Shown here: positions 1 to 5,607 of the stretch, in pieces
Position numbering within the stretch: position 1 is the stretch's first letter
How the letters are laid out: every line of letters begins with the position of its first letter
NCBI GenBank assembly: GCA_023399675.1
Contig: JAEWOM010000078.1
Span: 1-5,607, forward strand
DNA from: Bacteroidota bacterium
GTDB taxonomy: Bacteria > Bacteroidota > Bacteroidia > Flavobacteriales > Weeksellaceae
Length of the DNA stretch: 5,607 nt
Direction: 5' to 3'
The notes under the pieces: model-generated
The model's input: the letters and a program-made list of their open reading frames with translations, nothing else
What the model was told of the DNA's origin: nothing
Databases searched by the model: none
Position numbers and translations under genes: made by a program

Positions 1-765
1 TCTTAGTCCACCACTGTTTGCAGTTGTGTTCGACTGTTGATTTCTGAATCCGCTGTTCGCACGGCTTTGGTCGTTTCTGTTCTGCACACCGAATCCACTG
101 TTGGTGTTGGTTCCTGTTCTCAGACCACTGTTGCTGCCTCCGCGGAAACTTCCCTGATACGAGTTATCTCTTGGCTGATTCCATCCGTAGTTAGATCCCA
201 CATGTCTGTGATACACATTTCTGTCCACACGGAAAACATTAATATTGATATTCGCGTATGCCGGTCTTACATGGTATCTCGGTCTGTAATAGTCGTACCA
301 GTAATTGTTATAGTAATTTACAGGGCTGTAACCGTTGTAGAATCTGTTCTGGAATACGATGAAAATCTGCGGACCCATAATTCTTTCCAGTGCATAAAAT
401 CTGTCATACCACCATCTGTTCGGATTCATACGGTAATACGAATTCCAGGAGTAGAATGACGGGAACTGTCTGTTCAGGTCCAAAATCATAGTAATCTGCG
501 GTCTGCTTAATCTTACCTCGCGGAAAAATGCGTTCCAGTTGATATTGACGATACTGTGGTTATAATCGTTGTAAAAATTCTGATAATAACCGTCGTCGTA
601 GTAGTCTTCCGGATACTCATAGTAATAGTCTTCCGGAAAGTAATAATTATCGTTCTGATATGTGCCGTACTGCGGATAATGATCGCTGTATCCACCCTGA
701 GGATAATATTGGGCTGATATCAGTGTGCCGACCGCTAATGACAGGCTAAGAAGTATTTTTTTCAT
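1..765 (-). CDS. Exported tyrosine-rich, lysine-free protein of unknown function (3' end outside window)
   Basis: I do not recognise a named family. The frame opens at ATG 765-763 and stays open for 255 codons to base 1, so the C-terminus is missing. Residues 1-19 (MKKILLSLSLAVGTLISAQ) form a typical signal peptide, with cleavage likely near SAQ, so the protein is exported. Residues 20-68 are acidic and very tyrosine-rich: 18 Tyr, 10 Asp/Glu and no Arg or Lys. They include a tandem PEDYY motif. Residues about 69-145 look like a folded core (NINWNAFFREVRLSRPQ, then a Trp/Tyr-rich helical stretch and GPQIFIVFQNRFY). Residues 146-255 are rich in Asn, Tyr, Arg and Gly, with an NSG motif four times (residues 212, 222, 237, 250). 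No Lys occurs after residue 3 and there is no Cys. Of 22 Arg codons, 17 are AGA. It lies 151 bases downstream of malQ. A surface or matrix role is possible but only inferred; whether it ends in a T9SS sorting domain cannot be seen. Confidence 0.87.
   Translation of the reverse strand, partial: MKKILLSLSLAVGTLISAQYYPQGGYSDHYPQYGTYQNDNYYFPEDYYYEYPEDYYDDGYYQNFYNDYNHSIVNINWNAFFREVRLSRPQITMILDLNRQFPSFYSWNSYYRMNPNRWWYDRFYALERIMGPQIFIVFQNRFYNGYSPVNYYNNYWYDYYRPRYHVRPAYANININVFRVDRNVYHRHVGSNYGWNQPRDNSYQGSFRGGSNSGLRTGTNTNSGFGVQNRNDQSRANSGFRNQQSNTTANSGGLR
10..132 (-). repeat. Dispersed NSG-coding repeats (AACAGTGG-like), four copies
   Basis: On the minus strand, AACAGTGG or the variant AACAGCGG recurs at 124-132, 94-102, 49-57 and 10-18, each coding Asn-Ser-Gly. 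Spacings are 10, 15 and 13 codons. The motif is followed by LR, FG, FR or GL, and the spacers are rich in Asn, Gln, Thr and Arg. The array reaches the left edge and may continue beyond it. Confidence 0.6.
592..639 (-). repeat. 24-bp imperfect tandem repeat encoding PEDYY units
   Basis: Two adjacent 24-base units within the tyrosine-rich gene, at 616-639 (residues 43-50, FPEDYYYE) and 592-615 (residues 51-58, YPEDYYDD). Both share the core CCGGAAGACTA and keep the reading frame. The unit length is a multiple of three, so gain or loss of a copy would only lengthen or shorten the acidic tyrosine-rich segment. Confidence 0.75.
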
Positions 766-786
766 TTTATATATTGTTATTTGTTT

Positions 787-817
787 CAAATCAGGTAAAA
801 AGTGATTGTTCAGCCAA
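787..817 (-). promoter_or_regulatory. Weak candidate promoter for the tyrosine-rich gene
   Basis: On the minus strand TTG (817-815) and CTGATTTG (794-787) lie 20 bases apart, roughly the layout of the Bacteroidota -33/-7 promoter. The -7 box keeps only the TTTG half of TAnnTTTG and lacks the leading TA, so this is a weak match. It would leave a leader of less than about 21 bases before the ATG. No Shine-Dalgarno sequence is seen, which is normal for this phylum. Confidence 0.22.
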
Positions 818-916
818 TTCTCTTTACTGATTCTTTGATTACAGATAAAAATATAAGTTAAATGAAAGATTAAAACAGAAATCGGAAAAACGATAAAATA
901 CTGATAACCAGATACA

Positions 917-3565
917 TTATTTTCTTCCGGAATCTTCAATCCAATGTGCAATTCTTGTATTGAAATCTTCAGCCTTCAGCAACTGCTCAATTGAAATATG
1001 CATTCTGTAGTTCCAGTTGTGCGGAAAATTTGCCGGAACATTGATTCTTTCTGCATTAAAATCTGGATTCCGCAGTTCACAGTCAGTGGCAAGCCAATCC
1101 TGCAGTGGAAATACCGCAAGCATCGCCTCATTATACAGGTGCTGCTTTAAAATGATCTCTGCAAGTGCGGGAACCATTTCTCCGGGCGCTGTTCCATGCT
1201 GCTGTACGAGCTGTTCATGGAAATACTGTACGCTGAGCGACCGGTCTTCCAGCCACCATTGGCGGAGCGTGGATGTATCATGCGTAGAAGTAGTAACAAC
1301 ATTCAAATAAGGTGCATAGCGCGGATCATAAAACGGAATATTTTCCGACGGCATCCTCTGCACTTTCAGCGCAGCTATTCCCAGTTCATCCATCACTGCA
1401 GGCACAGATTTCGGAACCAGTCCCAGATCCTCGCCGCAAATCAGCATATCTGACGATGCAAGCAGCACAGGCAGTTTTTCCATAGCCGACCGGTACCATA
1501 AGTCATCCTGTCTTTCGAAAAAATAATCTGTATAGAGTTTGTACAGTTTGCTTTTTTCGCGATCGGACAGGTGATGGTAACTGCTTGTATTATACAGAAA
1601 AAAGCGCGGATGGTAAACTCTTTCTCCGTCTCTTTCTTCTGTTAAAAAGAGTACATTTGCCGAAAGACTCAGCATCTTTGCTTCCATATCCGGCATCGGA
1701 TGTCTGTCGAAATACTCCTTGATTTTTAACTGACTGTCAAAATCCGGTTTAAAACTAAATGTGCTGTCTGCATTTTCATTGAAGAACTGGTTCTGTACTG
1801 CTTCTTTCTCATTTTGAAAATAATCCGCCAGAATATCTTTCGTAATGTACGGTCGGCAATATCTATCAAATTCAAAAGGAATGCCCCGGTCTTCAAATTC
1901 TTCTTCCATTACAGGAACCGCCGGAGAGAAATATCCCAAAATCCCCTGCACTACGCCGACAGGTATTTGCCAGATTCGGAAGAAGCCAAGTATATGATCG
2001 ATTCTCATCGCATCAAAATACTGTTCTAAAGCTGCAAACCGGTTTTTCCACCACTGGTAACCGTCTTCAGCCATTTTCTGCCAATTATATGTCGGGAAAC
2101 CCCAGTTCTGGCCCAATTCTGAAAACTGATCCGGCGGTGCTCCTGTCTGAAAATCAAGATGAAAAAGTTCCGGTTCTGTCCACGCCTCCACGGAATTCCT
2201 GCTGATGCCGATCGGAAGATCTCCTTTAACGGAAATATTCAGGCTGTGCAGATATTCCACGGCATCCCTCAGTTGCAGATGAAGTTCATACTGCACCCAG
2301 CAGTGAAGCATGGTAGTATCGTAATCTTTATTTTTGGCGGTAAACATGGGCGCAACTTTACCCGCAATATATTTTTTATGGGTTTTCCACGACTGGAAAT
2401 CTGATGTTTTATATTTGTCCCGCTGCACACAGAACGCCGCATACGGATGCAGCCAACTTTCATTTGTTTTCCTGAACTTGGTAAAGGATCTGTCTTTGAG
2501 GATGGCGGATTTGTTTTTGGCAAAAACCAGTTTGATAAATTGCCATTTCTGCGTTAACACCTCCTCATAATCCACAGCATCCCTTTCATTCAGCTCGGTT
2601 CGTTTCTGGTCAAACGTATTCCTTTTTGCCTCAGGAATTTTATAGGTTAGATTCTCAAGACTCAGGTACTGCGGATGCAGCGCGTACACCGAAATCGCAG
2701 AATACGGATAGTTGTCCTTCCAGGAATAATCGGTTGTGGTGTCATTAATGGGCAGTGTCTGGATGATTCCGATATTGCATTCTTTTGCCCAGTCGCCAAA
2801 TAACTTCAGATCTGCAAATTCACCAACCCCGAAACTTTGCGCAGTACGCAGCGAAAAAACAGGTATGGCAACTCCTGCAGCACGGTAAAGCTGACCGATT
2901 TCATAACGGAAATAATGATCGGATTTGATGATGAGTAAATTATCCTCCGCGGACGGAACTGCCCAGCGGTTATCACCGTATTCGGTTGCAATAATTTCAC
3001 CGGTTTCGGAGTTTTGTACGGCATATTTATACTGAACGAAATGCGGGTTGGTAATTTCCACAGCAATTTCCCAGACACCGGCTTCGGTCTGCAGCATCGG
3101 CATCGGATCATCCCACATTCCGAGCGCTTCATCATTTCCCATAATCACCATTCTCCATTCCGGTCTGTAGAGCGGCGCTTCAATCCGGAACCAATGAGTA
3201 TGTCTAATCAGTAGCGCCAGTTTGGAAAATTTCTGCTTGCCGATTCTATTCAGAAAAACTTTATTATTCAGATAATTTTCGGGAAAATTTTTCCTGTTCC
3301 ACACATCAAAAATCTTAAATTCTTTAATGTTGTGCGGATAATGAAGCTGATGCGGTACCGGCTCAGTATCGGTAACATTCTGTTCGGTATCGGTCACCTG
3401 ATAGTAATAGCTGATACTTCTTGAAAAATAATCTACTTCTGCAGACCAGTTTCCATTATCGCTATACTTTAAACGATGCACCAGTTCCTGATCTTTTTCC
3501 TGAATAACAACATTCAGCGATTCCTCCCCGGTTGGTTTATAGTTGACATTAAAATATAGCTTCAT
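917..3565 (-). CDS. malQ: 4-alpha-glucanotransferase, DPE2-like, with tandem N-terminal CBM20-type domains (GH77)
   Basis: Transfers glucosyl or maltodextrin units between alpha-1,4-glucans in maltose/glycogen metabolism. It is probably cytoplasmic, as no signal peptide is present. Residues 1-90 resemble a diverged CBM20 domain (GNW at 38-40, then YYYQVTD). Residues about 127-215 are a clearer CBM20: ALGMWDDPMPM with W151, VWEIAVEI with W165, QYKYAV, and EYGDNRW. The GH77 barrel starts near residue 228 (AGVAIPVFSLR) and carries DNYPYSAISVYALHPQYLSL (284-303), KGDLPIGIS (447-455) and GAPPDQFSELGQNWGFP (475-491). The expected catalytic residues are present: nucleophile D523 in MRIDHILG, acid/base E712 in CGEDLG, and D763 in STHDTS. 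D523 and E712 are 189 residues apart, against under 50 in classical MalQ, which is the DPE2-type insertion. The C-terminal INVPANFPHNWNYRM is also typical. At 882 residues it matches the long DPE2 class. The start is firm at its 5' limit because an in-frame TAG directly precedes the ATG. Plant DPE2 uses maltose as glucosyl donor; the same here is inferred. Confidence 0.96.
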   Translation of the reverse strand: MKLYFNVNYKPTGEESLNVVIQEKDQELVHRLKYSDNGNWSAEVDYFSRSISYYYQVTDTEQNVTDTEPVPHQLHYPHNIKEFKIFDVWNRKNFPENYLNNKVFLNRIGKQKFSKLALLIRHTHWFRIEAPLYRPEWRMVIMGNDEALGMWDDPMPMLQTEAGVWEIAVEITNPHFVQYKYAVQNSETGEIIATEYGDNRWAVPSAEDNLLIIKSDHYFRYEIGQLYRAAGVAIPVFSLRTAQSFGVGEFADLKLFGDWAKECNIGIIQTLPINDTTTDYSWKDNYPYSAISVYALHPQYLSLENLTYKIPEAKRNTFDQKRTELNERDAVDYEEVLTQKWQFIKLVFAKNKSAILKDRSFTKFRKTNESWLHPYAAFCVQRDKYKTSDFQSWKTHKKYIAGKVAPMFTAKNKDYDTTMLHCWVQYELHLQLRDAVEYLHSLNISVKGDLPIGISRNSVEAWTEPELFHLDFQTGAPPDQFSELGQNWGFPTYNWQKMAEDGYQWWKNRFAALEQYFDAMRIDHILGFFRIWQIPVGVVQGILGYFSPAVPVMEEEFEDRGIPFEFDRYCRPYITKDILADYFQNEKEAVQNQFFNENADSTFSFKPDFDSQLKIKEYFDRHPMPDMEAKMLSLSANVLFLTEERDGERVYHPRFFLYNTSSYHHLSDREKSKLYKLYTDYFFERQDDLWYRSAMEKLPVLLASSDMLICGEDLGLVPKSVPAVMDELGIAALKVQRMPSENIPFYDPRYAPYLNVVTTSTHDTSTLRQWWLEDRSLSVQYFHEQLVQQHGTAPGEMVPALAEIILKQHLYNEAMLAVFPLQDWLATDCELRNPDFNAERINVPANFPHNWNYRMHISIEQLLKAEDFNTRIAHWIEDSGRK

Positions 3566-3581
3566 CTATCTCAAATTGTGA

Positions 3582-3587
3582 CCTCCT
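3582..3587 (-). promoter_or_regulatory. Perfect AGGAGG placed unusually far upstream of malQ
   Basis: The minus strand has a perfect Shine-Dalgarno core AGGAGG whose last base is 16 bases before the malQ ATG. That is too far for a normal ribosome binding site (about 5-9). It does stand 7 bases before a TTG that begins the three-codon frame TTG-AGA-TAG, whose stop directly abuts the malQ ATG (TAGATG). It may be chance: Bacteroidota ribosomes depend little on Shine-Dalgarno pairing. Confidence 0.25.
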
Positions 3588-3658
3588 GCAATTTAGTTAA
3601 TATTCATCGGTGCTGAAAAAATTTCATATAAATTTTGGTTTAAAAAAGAAAACGGCTG

Positions 3659-3695
3659 AAAAAAGAAAAGGCCCATCGGATAACCGAAAGGACCT
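3659..3695 (-). terminator. Intrinsic terminator of the T9SS cargo gene
   Basis: Just past the stop of the cargo gene, the minus-strand RNA can form AGGUCC (3695-3690) paired with GGGCCU (3674-3669). A second inner stem, UCGG with CCGA (3687-3684 with 3679-3676), is capped by UUAU. The transcript continues as UUUUCUUUUUU. One outer pair is G-U on the minus transcript but an A-C mismatch on the plus transcript, and only the minus side has a U-tract, so it works for leftward transcription. It separates the cargo gene from malQ. Confidence 0.85.
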
Positions 3696-3715
3696 GTTTC
3701 AAGACAATTATAAAC

Positions 3716-4876
3716 TTATTTAACAATAATTTTCTTGGTCAGGATCTGATTTCCGGCTTCATCCTGAACGGCTACCACGTACATTCCTGAAAGCAAACCT
3801 TTCAATTCCACTTTATGCTCAACATTTCTGGAATTCACATTCAAGGTCTGTTTCTGCGCAGTAATTCCGCCACTGTTAAAAATTTCTACCGTAACTTTCC
3901 CTTTGAGTTTGGCGTCGGCCAGTTTCACATTAATAAATCCTTCATCTGCAACTGTCGGATAGATATCTGCTCCTTCGAATGCCGAAGAAAGAGCACGCTG
4001 ATCATTTACCAAATGGCGGCTCGCCAGATCATAAATATTCAGATTTTCATCGAAAGATTTCTGCGTTGCTGAAAGACCGTTCATATCAACTTCATAAAAA
4101 CCCAGTGCTTTTGCGCTGGCAATAATTACTTTACCATCGGTATTAACAGCAGCACCATTCAGTGAGAAATTCTCTGGTAGACCCGATATTTTACCCATGA
4201 ATTCAGCGGTGCGTGTTTTCGTGGCTACCCGGAACACATTTCCTGACGCAGCAAAAATGTACAAATCGCCGTTGGCATCACCTACCATATCACCGCCAAA
4301 ACCTGACTGCATTATTTCGATAGAATTATTCCCGTTGGATGGCGCATCCGTGATATTTCCCAAATCAAATACCTGATAAGAACCGTTCTTTTTCGCAACC
4401 TGAATCAGCTGGGAACCGGAATTGGTCATTGCGTAAATATTTCCGTCTGCACCGAGGGTCATTCGGGTAAAATGAGAATTCAGATCACAGGAAGAAGTCT
4501 TCACGACGGAATTTTCGATTAGTGTAATTTTTTTACTTGCCAGATCCAGAGCGTAAATATTCCTGGAGTACATCGGCATATAAACCAACTCGGAACCGGC
4601 AGCATTTACTGCAAGCGTAGCCATTGCCGGTGCCTGTGCGTTGTTAAATGTATTTTTATCTTCATTTACCGTCATTTTCTTTGCATCGGAGTACACCAAA
4701 GGCACAGAATTGACATCGAAAACGGCTTTTCCGGAAGTACCTTTAGCAAAATCGACCGGACGAAAATCATTAAAAATAATGTTCGGCGTGTTTTTACCTG
4801 TAAGTGCAAACACGTCCTGAGCGCTGACTGCAGTACCGAGAAGCAGCGCCGCCAGAGGAAGGATAATTTTTTTCAT
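3716..4876 (-). CDS. Secreted beta-propeller-like protein with T9SS type A sorting domain
   Basis: A 386-residue exported protein. Residues 1-20 (MKKIILPLAALLLGTAVSAQ) form a signal peptide for Sec export to the periplasm. Residues about 95-270 carry repeated beta-strand units of propeller type: LVYMPMYSRNIYALDLASKK, LGADGNIYAMTNSGSQLIQV, GDANGDLYIFAASGNVFRV and NTDGKVIIASAKALGFYEV. Each has the pattern of Gly/Asp-rich turn, hydrophobic strand, then a strand naming a location or value. Residues about 305-386 fit the type A C-terminal sorting domain: a diverged opening motif IYPTVADEGFINV (usually YPNPV), VTVEIFNSGG, LLSGMYVVAV and the basic end KKIIVK. This domain is read by the type IX secretion system, which moves cargo across the outer membrane and usually anchors it to the cell surface. 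One Cys (C130) is present. No enzyme motif is visible, so a binding or structural role is as likely as catalysis. The gene has its own promoter and terminator. The start is the ATG at the head of the signal peptide. Confidence 0.92.
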   Translation of the reverse strand: MKKIILPLAALLLGTAVSAQDVFALTGKNTPNIIFNDFRPVDFAKGTSGKAVFDVNSVPLVYSDAKKMTVNEDKNTFNNAQAPAMATLAVNAAGSELVYMPMYSRNIYALDLASKKITLIENSVVKTSSCDLNSHFTRMTLGADGNIYAMTNSGSQLIQVAKKNGSYQVFDLGNITDAPSNGNNSIEIMQSGFGGDMVGDANGDLYIFAASGNVFRVATKTRTAEFMGKISGLPENFSLNGAAVNTDGKVIIASAKALGFYEVDMNGLSATQKSFDENLNIYDLASRHLVNDQRALSSAFEGADIYPTVADEGFINVKLADAKLKGKVTVEIFNSGGITAQKQTLNVNSRNVEHKVELKGLLSGMYVVAVQDEAGNQILTKKIIVK

Positions 4877-4914
4877 AATGTTGAATTTTGAATGTATTGG
4901 TGATACTAAATTAA

Positions 4915-4922
4915 CAAATGTA
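4915..4922 (-). promoter_or_regulatory. Bacteroidota -7 promoter element of the T9SS cargo gene
   Basis: The minus strand reads TACATTTG, an exact match to the Bacteroidota -7 consensus TAnnTTTG. It would start transcription about 5-8 bases downstream, giving an A/T-rich leader of roughly 30 bases before the ATG at 4876. The -33 position falls in TTTAATT (about 4941-4947), which overlaps the U-tract of the cysS terminator, so that half of the promoter is poor. A TTTG at 4939-4936 is only 13 bases away and too close to be the -33 box. Confidence 0.6.
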
Positions 4923-4944
4923 TCTGAAACATCCTCAAATAATT

Positions 4945-4975
4945 AAAAAAAGTTGAGCACATCAGCCCAACTTTT
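4945..4975 (-). terminator. Intrinsic terminator of cysS
   Basis: In the minus transcript AAAAGUUGGGC (4975-4965) pairs with GCUCAACUUUU (4958-4948) as an 11-bp stem around the six-base loop UGAUGU, and the U-run extends through 4945. One pair is G-U on this strand but an A-C mismatch on the other, which again points to leftward use. The stem base is 29 bases past the cysS stop. Confidence 0.9.
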
Positions 4976-5001
4976 CATTATTTCGTAAAGATTTCCAAAA
5001 A

Positions 5002-5607
5002 TCACTGAAAAACATAGGTTGTCCCTTCCCTGCCGTCTTTCAGTTCGATACCCTGCGCTAAAAGCTGATCCCGAATCTGATCAGAAAGTTCGAAATTTCT
5101 GCTTTTTCTCGCCTGATTTCTCAGTTCGATCAGTACTTTCAGCGTCTGATCGAGTTTTTCACTGTTGTTTTCTTCGGGTTTCTGTAATCCTAAGATATCG
5201 AACAGAAATCCATTCATTAAGGTACGTAACGCTTCCAGATCCTCTTCAGAAACAGTTTCTTTTCCGTCTTTTAATGCGAAAATAAATTTCACGGCTTCAA
5301 AAATATGGGCGATCAGCACCGGAGAATTGAAATCGTCGAGCAGCGCATCATAACATTTATCTTTCCAGGATTTCAGATCAAAACCTGAACCTATACCTTT
5401 TCCTGCTGTAATTCCGGACAGTACTTTCATGGCTTCCATCATTCTCTGGAAGCCTTTTTCTGCAGCGATCATCGCATCATTGGAAATATCGAGCACACTT
5501 CTGTAATGCGCCTGCATAAAGCAAAAACGGACAACGGAAGGATGGAAAGGCTTTTCGAAAAAGTCGTTTTCTCCATTTACGAGTTCCATCGGCAGAATAT
5601 AATTTCC
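5002..5607 (-). CDS. cysS: Cysteinyl-tRNA synthetase, C-terminal part (5' end outside window)
   Basis: Class I aminoacyl-tRNA synthetase that charges tRNA-Cys with cysteine in the cytoplasm. The window holds the last 201 codons plus TGA; the frame is open to the right edge, starting GNYILPMELV. In this family that stretch directly follows the KMSKS signature (KMSKSLGN), so the catalytic loop should lie only a few bases beyond the edge. The visible part begins with the stem-contact region (HPSVVRFCFMQAHYRSVLDISNDAM) and continues into the helical DALR-type tRNA-binding domain (ALLDDFNSPVLIAHIFEAVKFI). It ends with the family's usual tail: RNQARKSRNFELSDQIRDQL, GIELKDGREGTTYVF. The full protein is normally close to 490 residues, so about 60% is missing. 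No frameshift or internal stop is seen. The ATG at 5589 is an internal methionine, not the start. Confidence 0.96.
   Translation of the reverse strand, partial: GNYILPMELVNGENDFFEKPFHPSVVRFCFMQAHYRSVLDISNDAMIAAEKGFQRMMEAMKVLSGITAGKGIGSGFDLKSWKDKCYDALLDDFNSPVLIAHIFEAVKFIFALKDGKETVSEEDLEALRTLMNGFLFDILGLQKPEENNSEKLDQTLKVLIELRNQARKSRNFELSDQIRDQLLAQGIELKDGREGTTYVFQ

Noticed and set aside
10..132. CRISPR-like or mobile repeat array
   Set aside because: The repeated unit is about 8 bases, lies in frame within a coding sequence and has uneven spacing, so it is a protein repeat.
37..459. 140-codon open frame on the plus strand
   Set aside because: It is antisense to the tyrosine-rich exported gene, which has a signal peptide and continuous coding character. 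The plus-strand product is Val/Ser/Ile-rich without any recognisable feature.
513..695. 60-codon frame on the minus strand, Thr/Ile-rich
   Set aside because: It is an out-of-frame reading of the repetitive Tyr/Asp codons of the real gene, and its low complexity follows from that.
870..912. Short hairpins after malQ as a terminator
   Set aside because: Stems are only 4 bp (CTGG/TCAG and ATCG/CGAT) with broken T-runs, well below the two clear terminators in this window.
1017..3214. Several open frames of 66-109 codons on both strands
   Set aside because: All lie inside malQ, which has full-length family similarity and all catalytic residues. None has a recognisable domain or start signal.
3566..3600. 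Promoter for malQ
   Set aside because: TAAATTG and ACAATTTG on the minus strand resemble the TAnnTTTG box but each misses key bases, and no -33 partner sits at the right distance. No promoter could be called with support.
3815..4072. 85-codon plus-strand frame
   Set aside because: It is antisense to the sorting-domain end of the T9SS cargo gene and has no supporting feature.
5019..5353. Two plus-strand frames of 88 and 62 codons
   Set aside because: They are antisense to the conserved C-terminal part of cysS.

Overview
The window looks like a piece of a Flavobacteriia chromosome (phylum Bacteroidota), probably the Chryseobacterium/Weeksellaceae group. The clues are a type IX secretion system (T9SS) C-terminal sorting domain, an exact Bacteroidota-type -7 promoter element (TAnnTTTG), A/T-rich intergenic gaps, signal peptides starting MKKI and ending SAQ, and a DPE2-like 4-alpha-glucanotransferase. 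The genus is an inference from sequence style. No database search was possible.

All four protein genes lie on the minus strand, so transcription runs from right to left. In that order: (1) the last 201 codons of cysS, cysteinyl-tRNA synthetase (5002-5607, 5' part outside the window), closed by a clear intrinsic terminator; (2) a 386-residue exported protein with beta-propeller-like repeats and a T9SS type A sorting domain (3716-4876), with its own promoter just after the cysS terminator and its own terminator; (3) an 882-residue DPE2-type 4-alpha-glucanotransferase, malQ (917-3565), with two N-terminal starch-binding-like domains and an insertion inside the catalytic domain; (4) the first 255 codons of an exported tyrosine-rich protein (1-765), which runs off the left edge with no stop codon in the window.

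The gaps between genes are 125-151 bases, and none appears to hide another gene. There is no RNA gene, mobile element, CRISPR array or phage feature. The genes do not form an obvious pathway: translation (cysS), cytoplasmic maltose/glycogen metabolism (malQ) and two exported proteins. The two terminators split cysS, the T9SS cargo gene and malQ into separate units. No convincing terminator separates malQ from gene 4, so partial read-through is possible there.

I see no clear multi-gene novel system. The most unusual item is gene 4: after its signal peptide it has no lysine and no cysteine, is about 15% tyrosine, and has an acidic tyrosine-rich front followed by an arginine-rich remainder ending in NSG repeats. 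Next is the complete DPE2-like domain layout of the glucanotransferase.
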